A stretch of 64,000 bases of DNA, taken from contig NZ_CP045889.1 in assembly GCF_020541225.1 (NCBI RefSeq), positions 806,001 to 870,000 on the forward strand, in the 5' to 3' direction. Under the pieces are notes generated by a model. It worked only from the letters and a program-made list of their open reading frames with translations, was not told where the DNA came from and searched no databases. This stretch comes from Candidatus Steffania adelgidicola. GTDB lineage: Bacteria; Pseudomonadota; Gammaproteobacteria; Enterobacterales; Enterobacteriaceae. Shown piece by piece: positions 1-9,909 of the stretch. The translations under genes were made by a program, and so were the position numbers. Positions within the stretch are counted from its first letter, which is position 1. The number at the start of each line of letters is the position of its first letter.

Positions 1-1
1 T

Positions 2-1519
2 GATGCACCAAGACTCCACTACAAACTATGCGCTGCAGCAGACAATCTGTTAGAGAATATTTTACCGGCTATTCGTGAAGAACGGTTTATTGAGCTGCCA
101 CAGGATGATAGTGCTGCGAGCTATGTAGGTCGCCGTACACCGGAGGATGGGTGCCTCTGCTGGAGTAAACCCGCCGAAACCCTAGCCAATCTGGTGCGAG
201 CAGTGACTGAACCCTGGCCCGGCTCCTTCAGTTATGCCGGCGGAGAAAAGTTCATCGTTTGGAAAGCGCGTAAACGCCTCAACAACACTAAAACTAAACC
301 CGGAACTGTCTTATCCGTCATTCCGTTTCTTATTGCCTGCGGCAGTGATGCTCTAGAAATTCAGACAGGACAAGGAAAGACAGGCGTGTATATGCAGGGC
401 AGCCAATTAGCGCAGTCTTTAGGGTTAGTTAACGGCGCACTGCTAAACTCACGTCCTTTTATCAGCTATACACCCCCCCGTACCCGCGTGCTCATTCTTG
501 GCGTCAACGGATTTATTGGTAATCATTTAACTCAACGCCTGTTGAGCAGCGAAAACTACGAGATTTACGGTTTAGATATTAGTACTGATGCAATCAGTCG
601 ATTTATGATTAATCCATTTTTTCATTTCATCGAAGGAGATATTAGCATTCATTCGGAATGGATCGAATATCACATTAAAAAATGCGATATTGTTCTACCG
701 CTCGTAGCGATTGCCACTCCCATCGAGTATACGCGTAATCCGCTACGTGTATTTGAACTTGATTTTGAAGAAAACTTAAAGATTATCCGTCACTGTGTCA
801 AATATCAAAAACGTATTATTTTCCCGTCGACATCTGAAGTGTATGGTATGTGTACAGATGCACTATTTGATGAAGACCATTCCAACCTAATTGTTGGTCC
901 TATTAATAAACAGCGATGGATTTACTCTGTATCGAAACAACTATTAGACCGTATTCTATGGGCATATGGCGAAAAAGAAGGATTGCGCTTCACTTTATTT
1001 CGCCCCTTTAATTGGATAGGACCAAGACTCGATAACCTGAATGCAGCACGTATCGGTAGCTCTCGCGCCATCACGCAGTTAATTCTGAATTTAATAGAGG
1101 GGTCACCGATCAAATTGGTGGATGGAGGTGCCCAAAAACGGTGTTTTACCGATATTAGTGACGGTATTGAAGCACTTTTTCTTATTATTGAAAACAAAAA
1201 GAATAATTGCGACGGTCAGATAATCAATATTGGAAATCCAGAAAATGAAGCCAGTATTCGGCAATTGGCAGAATTATTAATGGTAAGTTTTCAACGCCAT
1301 CCGCTCCGTCATAATTTTCCGCCCCTTGCGGGTCTACTCGATGTGGAAAGCAGTAGTTATTATGGTAAAGGTTACCAAGATGTTGAGCACCGCAAACCTA
1401 GTATACGTAACGCTAAACGCCTTCTGCACTGGACGCCTTTAGTTCCAATGCCACAAACTATTGATAAAACACTTGATTTCTTCTTGAGAACTATTGAACC
1501 AACTGGTGAAGCGAGATGA
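2..1519 (+). CDS. arnA: Bifunctional UDP-L-Ara4N formyltransferase/UDP-GlcA C-4''-decarboxylase, 5'-truncated by window edge
   Basis: Makes UDP-L-Ara4-formyl-N for modifying lipid A with 4-amino-4-deoxy-L-arabinose. The frame is open from base 2, so the start lies outside the window; about the first 155 residues of the usual 660 are missing and 505 codons are visible. The visible N-terminal part is the end of the formyltransferase domain (GRRTPEDG, then RAVTEPWPG). The C-terminal dehydrogenase/decarboxylase domain has the NAD loop [10 protein letters not shown], the catalytic STSE segment, the YSVSK Tyr-Lys pair and [11 protein letters not shown] near the end. The C-terminus is full length. 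The stop overlaps the arnD start (ATGA), as expected for translational coupling in the arn operon. arnB and arnC would lie upstream, outside the window. Identity is very secure; activity of the missing N-terminal part cannot be judged. Confidence 0.97.
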   Translation, partial: DAPRLHYKLCAAADNLLENILPAIREERFIELPQDDSAASYVGRRTPEDGCLCWSKPAETLANLVRAVTEPWPGSFSYAGGEKFIVWKARKRLNNTKTKPGTVLSVIPFLIACGSDALEIQTGQGKTGVYMQGSQLAQSLGLVNGALLNSRPFISYTPPRTRVLILGVNGFIGNHLTQRLLSSENYEIYGLDISTDAISRFMINPFFHFIEGDISIHSEWIEYHIKKCDIVLPLVAIATPIEYTRNPLRVFELDFEENLKIIRHCVKYQKRIIFPSTSEVYGMCTDALFDEDHSNLIVGPINKQRWIYSVSKQLLDRILWAYGEKEGLRFTLFRPFNWIGPRLDNLNAARIGSSRAITQLILNLIEGSPIKLVDGGAQKRCFTDISDGIEALFLIIENKKNNCDGQIINIGNPENEASIRQLAELLMVSFQRHPLRHNFPPLAGLLDVESSSYYGKGYQDVEHRKPSIRNAKRLLHWTPLVPMPQTIDKTLDFFLRTIEPTGEAR

Positions 1520-2403
1520 AAAAAGTCGGTTTACGTATTGATGTCGACACCTGGCGTGGTACTCGTGACGGCGTGCCACGCTTACTTGAAATACTGGCAG
1601 CACACGAGATTCGGGCGACATTTTTTTTTACTCTTGGACCAGATCATATGGGGTGGCATCTCTGGCGCCTGATAAAACCACGATTTTTACTGAAGATGCT
1701 CCGCTCTCATGCGACTTCCCTTTACGGTTGGGATTTGCTGCTAACTAGCACTATCTGGGGGAGGAGAAAAATCGGCCAGGGGCTTGCCCTACAGATCCAA
1801 ACCGCCGCAAAAGAACATGAAGTAGGCCTACATGCCTGGGATCATTTTGCCTGGCAAACCTGGGCGGGAATGTGGAACCAGAACCAGCTAACTAAACAAA
1901 TTCGTCTAGGGACAGATGCACTTGCGGCAATTATCAAACAGAAGGTGACCTGTTCAGCAGTGGCGGGATGGCGCAGTAATGAGCGAATTCTGCAAGCTAA
2001 AGAAGCCTTTAACTTTCGCTATAACAGTGACTGTCGTGGCACAGGTCCGTTTCGACCACTGTTCTCCAATGGAAATTTCGGCACAGTGCAAATCCCCGTA
2101 ACACAGCCTACTTTTGATGAAGTGATCGGTCAGAGAACCACCCGTAAAGATTACAACTATTTTATTTTCAATAATATCAAAGCAGATCGCGGAATACCAG
2201 TTTATACTATTCATGCGGAGGTAGAGGGGATTATGCTTAGTGACATGTTTCAGGAACTACTTTTGATGGCAGCGGCGGAAGGAATCCGTTTTTGTCCGTT
2301 ACAGGATCTGCTCCCTGAGGATATCACCACCCTTCCAATAAGCCGCGTAGTGCGGGGCCTGATTCCAGGACGGGAAGGTTGGGTCGGATGCCAAAGCTTA
2401 TAA
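1516..2403 (+). CDS. arnD: 4-deoxy-4-formamido-L-arabinose-phosphoundecaprenol deformylase
   Basis: Removes the formyl group from undecaprenyl-phosphate-L-Ara4FN, the step that commits the sugar to transfer onto lipid A. It is 295 aa, the usual family length. The N-terminus carries the polysaccharide-deacetylase type metal motif ([13 protein letters not shown], with the catalytic Asp), followed by the HAWDHFAWQ segment with the metal-binding His residues. The ATG overlaps the arnA stop by four bases. No frameshift or internal stop is seen. arnT begins 13 bases downstream, so it is part of the same operon. Confidence 0.95.
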   Translation: MKKVGLRIDVDTWRGTRDGVPRLLEILAAHEIRATFFFTLGPDHMGWHLWRLIKPRFLLKMLRSHATSLYGWDLLLTSTIWGRRKIGQGLALQIQTAAKEHEVGLHAWDHFAWQTWAGMWNQNQLTKQIRLGTDALAAIIKQKVTCSAVAGWRSNERILQAKEAFNFRYNSDCRGTGPFRPLFSNGNFGTVQIPVTQPTFDEVIGQRTTRKDYNYFIFNNIKADRGIPVYTIHAEVEGIMLSDMFQELLLMAAAEGIRFCPLQDLLPEDITTLPISRVVRGLIPGREGWVGCQSL

Positions 2404-2416
2404 AAGTGAATTAAGA

Positions 2417-4087
2417 ATGAAATCGACAAAATCTATTCTCGGGTTATTGATTATCATCGCCCTGTATTATCTTCTACCGTTGGCGTTTCGTAATCTTTGG
2501 CAACCAGATGAAACTCGCTACGCCGAAATTAGCCGAGAAATGCTAGAAAGCGGCGATTGGATTGTTCCCCATTTTCTTGGTCTACGTTATTTTGAAAAAC
2601 CAGCTATTGGTTATTGGATCAATAATCTCAGCCAATTGCTGTTTGGACATACAAATTTTTCCGTGCGTTTTGGTTCTGCGTTCTCGATTAGCGTGACAAC
2701 GCTTATTGTTTACTGGCTAGCGCTGCGTTTTTGGCAAGAGCAATATCTCGCCTTGACAGCCGCAATGATTTTCAGCTCTTTCCTACTCGTTTATAGCATC
2801 GGCACATATTCGGTTCTCGATCCGATGCTAACATTATGGCTAGCAACTACTATGTGTAGTTGCTGGCAAGCGATACACGCACCTCATGGTTGGGGTAAGA
2901 AAATAGGCTATCTGATAGTGGGAGTAACTTGTGGGCTAGGATTTATGACGAAAGGCTTTTTAGCCCTAGTACTGCCAATCCTTAGCGTACTACCATGGGT
3001 TATTGTGCGAAAATCCTGGAAAGAGGTATTGTGTTATGGGCCACTTACATTACTTAGTGCAGTGATGATAAGTTCCCCGTGGATTTTTGCTATCGCACAA
3101 CGCGAACCCGATTTCTGGCATTACTTTATCTGGATCGAGCATATACAGCGTTTCGCTGAAGAGAATGCCCAACATAAAGCTCCTTTCTGGTATTACTTGC
3201 CGGTCTTTCTGGCGGGAGCGCTACCTTGGATGGCGCTAATACCTGTAGCGCTGCATAGCGCTTGGCAGGAACGCCATACTAAAGATGAGGCACTTTATCT
3301 ACTAGGCTGGATCATAATGCCACTGATATTTTTTAGCCTATCGAAAGGAAAACTGCCAACCTATATTCTGCCTTGTTTCACACCCTTATCTCTCCTAATG
3401 GCACGTTATGCAACCAGGTGGGGTGAACGTGCTTTAAAAATCAATGCTACAGTTAATGTACTATTTGGAGTAATATGTATTGCATTTTTATCCGGCGCCG
3501 CTTACACCCTGGGATTGGTTGATACCTCATTTTTTTCTCTTACTGAAGGTAAAAAAGAGCTCTTAGCGGTAATGAGTTTTATTGTCTGGTCGATTGTGGG
3601 CCTTATAACCCTAAAATCCCCAATTACACGCTGGCGCTGGGCTGCACTATGTCCACTAGGAATTGCTTTACTAATAGGGGAAATGATACCTCAGAAGATA
3701 AGCGACACAAAACAGCCTCACTCATTTATTAACATGGTCAGGCCGCAGCTAGAAAAAAGCCGATTTATTCTCACTAATAGTGTCGGCATAGCTGCAGGAC
3801 TTGCATGGGAGCTACAACGCAGTGATATTTTGTTACTTGAAGAACAAGGGGAATTAGCTTATGGATTGCGCTATCCTGATGCGAGAGGTCATTTTATCCG
3901 TCAGGCGTCGTTTGCAAACTGGCTTCATGAACGCTGTAAAACCAATGAAGGTTCAGTATCGCTAATACTACTGCTAGACGACGGAAAATTCCCGCGTAAT
4001 AACTTTCCACCAGCCGATGCAATATTCCAACGTGGGCGAATGGTTTTCTTAACTTACCACCAATCAAAATCATGGTTATCCTGCTAA
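2417..4087 (+). CDS. arnT: Undecaprenyl phosphate-alpha-L-Ara4N:lipid A transferase
   Basis: Inner-membrane GT-C type transferase that moves L-Ara4N from undecaprenyl phosphate to lipid A phosphates on the periplasmic face, giving resistance to cationic antimicrobial peptides. It is 556 aa, close to the usual 550. The conserved first periplasmic loop is present (WQPDETRYAEISREML, with the Asp-Glu pair used by the family), then FEKPAIGYW and many hydrophobic helices, and the C-terminal soluble domain. The 3' end overlaps arnE by 16 bases. It is intact in an otherwise eroded region, so it is likely under selection. Confidence 0.95.
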   Translation: MKSTKSILGLLIIIALYYLLPLAFRNLWQPDETRYAEISREMLESGDWIVPHFLGLRYFEKPAIGYWINNLSQLLFGHTNFSVRFGSAFSISVTTLIVYWLALRFWQEQYLALTAAMIFSSFLLVYSIGTYSVLDPMLTLWLATTMCSCWQAIHAPHGWGKKIGYLIVGVTCGLGFMTKGFLALVLPILSVLPWVIVRKSWKEVLCYGPLTLLSAVMISSPWIFAIAQREPDFWHYFIWIEHIQRFAEENAQHKAPFWYYLPVFLAGALPWMALIPVALHSAWQERHTKDEALYLLGWIIMPLIFFSLSKGKLPTYILPCFTPLSLLMARYATRWGERALKINATVNVLFGVICIAFLSGAAYTLGLVDTSFFSLTEGKKELLAVMSFIVWSIVGLITLKSPITRWRWAALCPLGIALLIGEMIPQKISDTKQPHSFINMVRPQLEKSRFILTNSVGIAAGLAWELQRSDILLLEEQGELAYGLRYPDARGHFIRQASFANWLHERCKTNEGSVSLILLLDDGKFPRNNFPPADAIFQRGRMVFLTYHQSKSWLSC

Positions 4088-4413
4088 CTTTTCTTGCTAG
4101 TCTGCTCAGTTGTGCCGGGCAGTTATGTCAGAAACATGCCGCCACCCTCCCCCCTTCCCCCTCCTGTGGGAAGCTTGGGCATCGACTACATTGGATGGGG
4201 ATAAGTTTCTTGCCGATGGGAATCGCTATGCTACTATGGTTATGGATATTGCAGCAGGTTCCGGTAGGTATTGCTTATTCAATGTTCAGCCTTAATTTTG
4301 TCTTGATAACCCTATCTACCCGTTGGCTATGGCGAGAACCCGCATCGTTACAAAACGATTTCGGTTTAATATTGATGATTACAGGTCTAATATTCATGGG
4401 AGTCAACTTATAA
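4072..4413 (+). CDS. arnE: L-Ara4N-phosphoundecaprenol flippase subunit ArnE
   Basis: Small EmrE-like membrane protein that forms, with ArnF, the flippase bringing undecaprenyl-phosphate-L-Ara4N to the periplasmic face. It is 113 aa (family about 111) with four predicted hydrophobic segments. The signature N-terminal stretch LSCAGQLCQKHA and the central QQVPVGIAYSMFSLNF match ArnE. The start lies inside the last codons of arnT. Its TAA stop is immediately followed by what should be the arnF start. Confidence 0.93.
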   Translation: MVILLTFLASLLSCAGQLCQKHAATLPPSPSCGKLGHRLHWMGISFLPMGIAMLLWLWILQQVPVGIAYSMFSLNFVLITLSTRWLWREPASLQNDFGLILMITGLIFMGVNL

Positions 4414-4781
4414 TAAAGGGTTATTTCTGGGGATCATGTAGCGTGGTGTTGGTCAGCGCCGCACAGCTACTAATGAAATGGGGCATGATGCATTTACCCC
4501 CCCTAGGGGATTACCGACTTTGGTTTGCGTCCGCTAATATAGGACCAATCTTTTTTCTGATGGGTGGGCTGACAGCGTATGTCTGTTCTACAGGGTTCTG
4601 GTTTATGACATTGCGTCGCTTGCCATTGAACAAAGCCTATCCACTACTTAGTCTTAGTTATATCCTCGTGGCTACTTGTGCACTCATGATTCCAGAATTT
4701 GATGAGCACTTCACATTGTCTCAACTTATAGGGGAAATGTTGATTTTTATCGGTTTACTATTGATTTCTTTACCGGAATAG
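4413..4781 (+). CDS. arnF: L-Ara4N-phosphoundecaprenol flippase subunit ArnF, with apparent start-codon loss
   Basis: Second subunit of the ArnEF flippase. The reading frame is intact, about 122 aa, with four hydrophobic segments and family features such as SAAQLLMKWGM and LPLNKAYPLLSLSYIL. The family start is usually Met-Lys-Gly-Tyr right at the arnE stop. Here the equivalent codon at 4413-4415 is ATA, followed by AAG GGT TAT, so the ATG appears to have mutated by one base. Upstream in frame, ATT at 4392 and ATG at 4323 exist, but the latter would add some 30 residues read out of frame through arnE. A GTG at 4443 would cut into the first membrane segment. Function therefore depends on a very weak AUA start, or the gene is newly inactivated. 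Confidence 0.8.
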   Translation: MKGYFWGSCSVVLVSAAQLLMKWGMMHLPPLGDYRLWFASANIGPIFFLMGGLTAYVCSTGFWFMTLRRLPLNKAYPLLSLSYILVATCALMIPEFDEHFTLSQLIGEMLIFIGLLLISLPE

Positions 4782-5092
4782 TGTGATCGTAAGATTTGAT
4801 CTTCTCACTATATTTTAACTCCCAATACATTATATAGATCTTGATATCCTACTCTTATCTATTTTTAGATATCAATCTAAAAACCCACAAATCATAACTA
4901 TTCACTTTATCTATAATTATGGGAAGACTACTCCTAACATTAGACCTGAATTAAAGGAATCTAATAAGTCAAAATTAACTATATCGAAATTTTCTGGGCT
5001 TATTCAAGCCACAGCTAAGACATAGTAGCAACTTCATGCTATTGAATATACGTCATAACATTTAGATTTTAACTACATGTCTTACCAGTTGT

Positions 5093-5147
5093 AAACTGGT
5101 AGCATTTATTTAAGACACTATAGATGTCTTCTGTACGCAGAAGACAT
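5093..5147. repeat. Two adjacent perfect hairpins downstream of the arn operon
   Basis: The first has 7-bp arms (TACCAGT/ACTGGTA) around TGTAA at 5093-5111. The second has 10-bp arms (ATGTCTTCTG/CAGAAGACAT) closed by the tetraloop TACG at 5124-5147. No clean T-run follows, so these are not canonical intrinsic terminators. They could still stabilise or end the arn transcript about 310 bases after arnF, but that is inference. Confidence 0.6.
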
Positions 5148-5835
5148 TATCTCTTATTATGGGGATAATCATGTATATTTTTATTTATCTTGCTTGAAGC
5201 TAGAATAGCTCTTCATATATACAGGGATAGATGAAGTGGTGTCTTTATCTAAAATTCAGCAACAATTAATAAAATTAATACACCAAATAATCAAAATTAA
5301 TATGTAAAATTCCATGAATAAAATTAAATATCTCTTCTAACATACTGAATCTAATCTTCAGATACTATCGTTTTGTTAAAACGGATATTATTTAATTCAG
5401 ATAAGTAGATTTTTTCCATCCCCATAAATCGCACCTTAAGCTAATATAAAAAACATACTTCCTTTTTACCTGAATTAAGAAGATATTCTTTTATATAAAT
5501 AACATGATACAAAACTGAATCCATGCCTACAACCTGCTCTCTAATAAGAAAGCATAGTCTTGTAATTTAATTAATCTATTCAGATTTCCATAATCTAAAA
5601 AGCATTTATTATATTAAATACCCAGCAATTACACTACAAAAATATATTTAACTATGGAAATTAATAATCTTATTACTTAGTATACCAAATAAACTTATTT
5701 TTAAAGAATATAAAATATTTACACATAGTGAAAGTTAGATAAGATTGCAATAAAAGTGTATTGAAATGATTATTTCAATATGAAACTCATGCGATATCAG
5801 ACGTGCATCACTACATCTACTAATAATTTTAAACA

Positions 5836-5877
5836 GGTTTATTTGAACTTCTTGATATCAAGAAGTTCAAATAAACC
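5836..5877. repeat. 42-bp perfect palindrome, no spacer
   Basis: Two 21-base arms, starting GGTTTATTTGAACTT and meeting at GAT|ATC, are exact reverse complements with nothing between them. It lies in gene-free spacer, far from flanking genes, and has no T-run. Confidence 0.85.
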
Positions 5878-6513
5878 ATTATAAATGTAAAATAAGTGGC
5901 TCTGGATACAGAGATACTCTGTAGCATTCTAGTTCTATTAGTGTGAACAGCGTTCTAATTTACTAAAAATAAAATCAAAAAAATATTAATATCGCAAATA
6001 TCATTAAAAAAATCCTTTATTTGGTAAACGCCTAATTCTCTTTTATATCGTAAAAAACCCGTCTAAAATTTTAGGACATTCTTACATATATTAAGAATAT
6101 ATAGTTCTTTGTAAACTTTATGGCTATGTCGACGCCCTAAGAATAATCCATATAATTAATAACGAATAAACTTATTTTTATATACTTCATGGATCATTTG
6201 CTTATAACGATTATATTATACTCAGCTAATTGTGTTAACCAAAAAGGTTAATAAGGGGGATGAGACGATACAATTTATTTTTTATCCAAAGTAAAGAATG
6301 TTTCTTATCAGATGATTTATATATAATTAGTGTTTGTATGTAAAATTAATAGATAATATCTAATGATATCTGTTATTGTTTAAATCTGAATAACGATTTA
6401 AAATATTTACAATATATATTGCTTTTTTAAGCAGTAAGAGTAATTCCCCGTAAATGACTCATATTCCTGTTAGCATAACATGCTATAATAGTTTAATAGC
6501 AGTAAACATTAAA

Positions 6514-6564
6514 AGTCTGCAGTAGCAGACTACCGCAGTTTCTACTACGCCACTAAGCGTAGTA
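6514..6564 (+). promoter_or_regulatory. Tandem hairpins in the region upstream of ybjG
   Basis: A 7-bp stem (AGTCTGC, loop AGTA, GCAGACT) at 6514-6531 is followed by an 8-bp stem (TACTACGC, loop of six, GCGTAGTA) at 6543-6564. They end about 70 bases before the ybjG ATG. They may be a structured 5' leader, or a terminator relic of a lost upstream gene; the sequence does not decide. Confidence 0.35.
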
Positions 6565-6637
6565 CACTATTTTCGAACCAAATATTCCACAAGGACGAAA
6601 TATTTTCTACTGATTTAGTTAAATATGGATGTAAGCC

Positions 6638-7249
6638 ATGAAGATGTTTTCTTCATCACTGGAAAAACTTAATATCGATTTATTTCAATTAATTAATGCC
6701 CCAGACGAGATTAGTACCACCATGTTGTTGGTAGGAATATTTTTCGCAAACGACGCTGTCATTTTGTTTCCAATAGTATTGCTCTTTAATTGGTTTTGGG
6801 GCGAAGAATTACAAAAAAAAGCTGTATTATACGCGCTACTAAGCATGATATTGGGACTGGTAATTAATATCGTTATTGGTATGATTTGGGAGCACCCGAG
6901 GCCGTTCATGATCCCAATTGGACATAATCTTCTATATCATAAAGCTAACAATTCTTTTCCCAGCGATCATATGTCTCTCGCCTGTGCTATCAGCTTCAGC
7001 TTGATAGGTAACGGCACCCTGCGACGAGCAGGTCTAGGACTATTAGTTCTCAGCATGATGATTTCCTGGGCTAGGGTTTATATAGGAGTTCACTTTCCAC
7101 TAGATATGGCTGCTTCTATTGGCGTTGCGCTGGTGAGCGTGGGGTTAACTCTGCGAAGAGCAGCATCTATCGATGCTCTTTATGCCTATCTTTATCCACG
7201 CTATTGTAGCCTATTTATAGCCAGCATACGAAAAGGTGTGATAAAATAA
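6638..7249 (+). CDS. ybjG: Undecaprenyl-pyrophosphate phosphatase, PAP2 family
   Basis: Membrane phosphatase that recycles undecaprenyl pyrophosphate to undecaprenyl phosphate, the lipid carrier for peptidoglycan and for the L-Ara4N pathway encoded just upstream. It is 203 aa (E. coli YbjG about 198), with several hydrophobic segments. PAP2 motifs are visible: the HPRPF part of motif 1, NSFPSDHM (motif 2) around residue 110, and WARVYIGVHFPLD (motif 3) around residue 150, where the usual Ser before Arg is Ala. The N-terminus LEKLNIDLFQLINA matches YbjG rather than LpxT or PgpB. In E. coli ybjG belongs to the same antimicrobial-peptide response as arn. Confidence 0.85.
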   Translation: MKMFSSSLEKLNIDLFQLINAPDEISTTMLLVGIFFANDAVILFPIVLLFNWFWGEELQKKAVLYALLSMILGLVINIVIGMIWEHPRPFMIPIGHNLLYHKANNSFPSDHMSLACAISFSLIGNGTLRRAGLGLLVLSMMISWARVYIGVHFPLDMAASIGVALVSVGLTLRRAASIDALYAYLYPRYCSLFIASIRKGVIK

Positions 7250-7671
7250 CCTTGGGAACTCAAAAAATAACATAATTTGTTTTGAAATTCTTTTTTAATC
7301 ATATTTTTATTGTTGATAAAAAAGAGTGGAGTTTCACGAACCGTGAAATTCTTACGTTTTATATAGTAATAGCTCTGATAAAAGTAGAGCATGTAGAAAA
7401 AAATCTTTTGATATTAGACGAAATTTACACTTTGTGCTTTACGAAAAAGACTTGTCTCCCGCGTAGCATTGTTCTGCTAGTCTTGAAATGTTCACATCTT
7501 ATATATCATATAGTTTTTCTTCAGACTAATAGAGAAAAGAGATGTATTTAGCTTTATCATTAGGCATTGACTCAATCTATATGAAATATTTATCCCAAGC
7601 CATAGTCTATACAAGTTCATACACAGTTACGAAACGTATAATTTTCCAAAACAATGACGATCATTACAACA
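7250..7671. other. Short AT-rich spacer
   Basis: About 420 bases between convergent ybjG and ygiC. Small open frames here show no recognisable similarity, and I see nothing convincing. Confidence 0.6.
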
Positions 7672-8832
7672 TCATTCCGCAATCACGTGCGGATAAAAGC
7701 GTGAGAGATCTTGCGTAATAAACTGCCTATCTTCTCGTAAACCAATGCCACAAGGTAAATCATTTACTAGCCAACTACCTATAAGCGTATAGCTAGTACC
7801 AAAACGGGGGAGGGGGTGAAAAGCTTGAACGATTGACCCTTCTGCGCCGTATGGACCATCGACTCGAGCGATCTCCCGATGTCCCTCGAAAACCTGAACA
7901 TTAGCACCCTCACGAGAAAATAGCGGTTTCACCACATAATTATCCATTCGTGGAGGCTTATCTTCGAAAAAATAAGCTGCTAACAAATTAGGATGGTCGG
8001 GAAACATCTTCCAAAGCATCGGTAGTAACGCCTTATTAGATATAATACACTTCCAGGCAGGTTCTAGCCAGCATACACCAGCATCTTCTAGCTTAGTAGA
8101 AAACATTTCTCGCAGCATGAATTCCCACGGATAAAGCTTAAAAAGATTTTTGATGACCTGATTCTGTATATCAGTAAATTGTCCTTTCTCGCCCAAACCA
8201 AGTTCTTCTATATATAGAAAAATATTCGGTAATCCGGCTGCTGTGGCACAATCCTGTAGATACTGTACCGTGCCACGATCTTCTTCAGTATTGTGGCAGC
8301 AAGTTAGATGTAATAAGCCGAAAGTATAGTCTGATTGGAGTACTGCGAAACGAGCAATAAGCTGATCCTGTATACTGTTGTATTGATCAACATTTACCGG
8401 AAGTTGGCCAGCTTTGATGTTATCCTCCAACCAAACCCATTGAAAGAAGGCTGCTTCATACAAAGAAGTTGGTGTATCAGCATTATTTTCTAATAACTTA
8501 GGTGGATGTAGTCCATCATAAACTAGATCGAGCCGAGAATAAAGCGACGGCTGGCATGTTTTCCATGCTTTACGCACGAAGGACCAAGTATGCTGTGGAA
8601 TACGAAATTTCCTCATCAACTCATCGCTTGCAACCACTTTTTTTACTACTTGTAAACACATCTGATGAATATCAGCAGTGACCTCTTCCAGTGTCTCGAT
8701 TTCTTTAATAGTAAATTGATAGTAAGCATCTTCGCACCAGTAAGGTTTACCGTAAAGCGTATGAAAATTAAAACCATATTCACTGGCTTTTTCACGCCAG
8801 TTAGGGCGTTCACTGAACGTGACTCGTTTCAT
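7672..8832 (-). CDS. ygiC: Glutathionylspermidine synthase-like ATP-grasp protein YgiC
   Basis: Member of the glutathionylspermidine synthase preATP-grasp/ATP-grasp family (carboxylate-amine ligase fold); the true substrate of YgiC is not established. It is 386 aa, the same length as the E. coli protein, and conserved throughout: [16 protein letters not shown] at the N-terminus, [36 protein letters not shown], and the ATP-grasp segment [14 protein letters not shown]. The C-terminus [12 protein letters not shown] is complete. It starts 6 bases after the ygiB stop, so the two form an operon as in E. coli. tolC, which lies upstream of ygiB in E. coli, is not recognisable here. Confidence 0.93.
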   Translation of the reverse strand: MKRVTFSERPNWREKASEYGFNFHTLYGKPYWCEDAYYQFTIKEIETLEEVTADIHQMCLQVVKKVVASDELMRKFRIPQHTWSFVRKAWKTCQPSLYSRLDLVYDGLHPPKLLENNADTPTSLYEAAFFQWVWLEDNIKAGQLPVNVDQYNSIQDQLIARFAVLQSDYTFGLLHLTCCHNTEEDRGTVQYLQDCATAAGLPNIFLYIEELGLGEKGQFTDIQNQVIKNLFKLYPWEFMLREMFSTKLEDAGVCWLEPAWKCIISNKALLPMLWKMFPDHPNLLAAYFFEDKPPRMDNYVVKPLFSREGANVQVFEGHREIARVDGPYGAEGSIVQAFHPLPRFGTSYTLIGSWLVNDLPCGIGLREDRQFITQDLSRFYPHVIAE

Positions 8833-8838
8833 ATCTTT

Positions 8839-9471
8839 TTACCCGCCCATACTGCGGTGCATAGTGTGCTGCTTGGTAACAGTTTCACCAAAACCACCAC
8901 GGGTAATAGTGTGGGTGGTCACCGGCTTCGGTGCTAAGGCAGTCTTGGGCACTGTTATCGAACGCCCGCTGGTAGCTACTCCATAGCTGCTTCCGCTAGC
9001 GTCGACAAACTGGCCGTGTGCGGGACTATGAGGGGCATGCGAGCTAAAGAGCGGCTGCTGAACATAGCCGCCGCCACTACCCATCATGCGCCCCATCATA
9101 TATCCCGCCATCAATGGCATCCACATACCTTCGCTATTCTGGGATTCGTGTGCCACATCGGTCGTTGATGAAACCTGGGTACATTGATTTTCGCCAAACT
9201 CGGCGACACAGTCGGCTCGGGAAGCGTATTTAGGAGCAGTTTTTACCGCTTCTTTCTGTGCAGATTTATACGCGGTGTTGCATTGTTCTCGAAGAGAAGG
9301 ATTACTCTGCGCACAATCGTCACTATTCATATACAACAAAACGTTTTCGTCGCTTTTTTCACAGCTAGCGAGTATCAACACAGCACCGACAGCTATCGCG
9401 ACAGGCGTCATACGGTAAGCATGCCAATACCTGGAAAAACTAACGTGATTCATCTGTTTCATGCCTTTCAT
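8839..9471 (-). CDS. ygiB: YgiB family DUF1190 protein
   Basis: Envelope protein of unknown function paired with ygiC. It is 210 aa (E. coli about 223). A hydrophobic N-terminal segment ([21 protein letters not shown]) ends in a lipobox-like LASC, which suggests a lipoprotein. A Cys-rich central region ([26 protein letters not shown]), [18 protein letters not shown] and the conserved C-terminal [12 protein letters not shown] are all present. The first ATG is chosen because AGGA lies five bases upstream. Codon use and length look normal. Confidence 0.9.
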   Translation of the reverse strand: MKGMKQMNHVSFSRYWHAYRMTPVAIAVGAVLILASCEKSDENVLLYMNSDDCAQSNPSLREQCNTAYKSAQKEAVKTAPKYASRADCVAEFGENQCTQVSSTTDVAHESQNSEGMWMPLMAGYMMGRMMGSGGGYVQQPLFSSHAPHSPAHGQFVDASGSSYGVATSGRSITVPKTALAPKPVTTHTITRGGFGETVTKQHTMHRSMGG

Positions 9472-9880
9472 GATTATCCTACTTTATTCAGCATACATAC
9501 AACCCTAAGAAAAAATGATAGGATAGAGGAATAGCGAAAAAGTAAAGTATGGTAAAGCGAAGGGAGGTCCAATCTTTACGTATTGACACACTCCTCTATA
9601 AACTTCCCTCCAGAAAGTTTCTGTCAAGAATAATGAGCTATAACTAATTTAAAAACAACGAGAGTTATTTTTTATGCTGCAAAAGCGTGTATAATGAACT
9701 TATTGAATGTCAATTCAAACCATATTGATCCCATGTAAATGGATATCTCTTTTATTGTGATTTCTATCCATACAAAAAATATATGTAAAAATCAATATTG
9801 CAATCTCCCTAGTAATTTGGGATGTGTGTTGTAATGAAAGGTTTTACCACATGACTTTACATGTAGAGATACTTTTTCTA

Positions 9881-9909
9881 AATAATTACTCTTAATAAGA
9901 GTAATTATT
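9881..9909. repeat. Perfect hairpin with 13-bp arms
   Basis: AATAATTACTCTT and AAGAGTAATTATT are exact reverse complements around a 3-base loop. It lies inside decayed spacer. Confidence 0.75.

Larger units (their letters stand above)
4782..6637. other. AT-rich spacer with many perfect hairpins, no gene recognised
   Basis: About 1.9 kb with stops in all frames and no protein similarity that I can recognise. It holds several perfect inverted repeats, listed separately: arms at 4862-4869/4876-4883, 5093-5111, 5124-5147, the long palindrome at 5836-5877, and two hairpins just upstream of ybjG. It probably represents fully decayed former genes. Confidence 0.6.

Noticed and set aside
4323-4412. 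ATG at 4323 as the arnF start
   Set aside because: It would add about 30 residues read out of frame through arnE that do not resemble ArnF.
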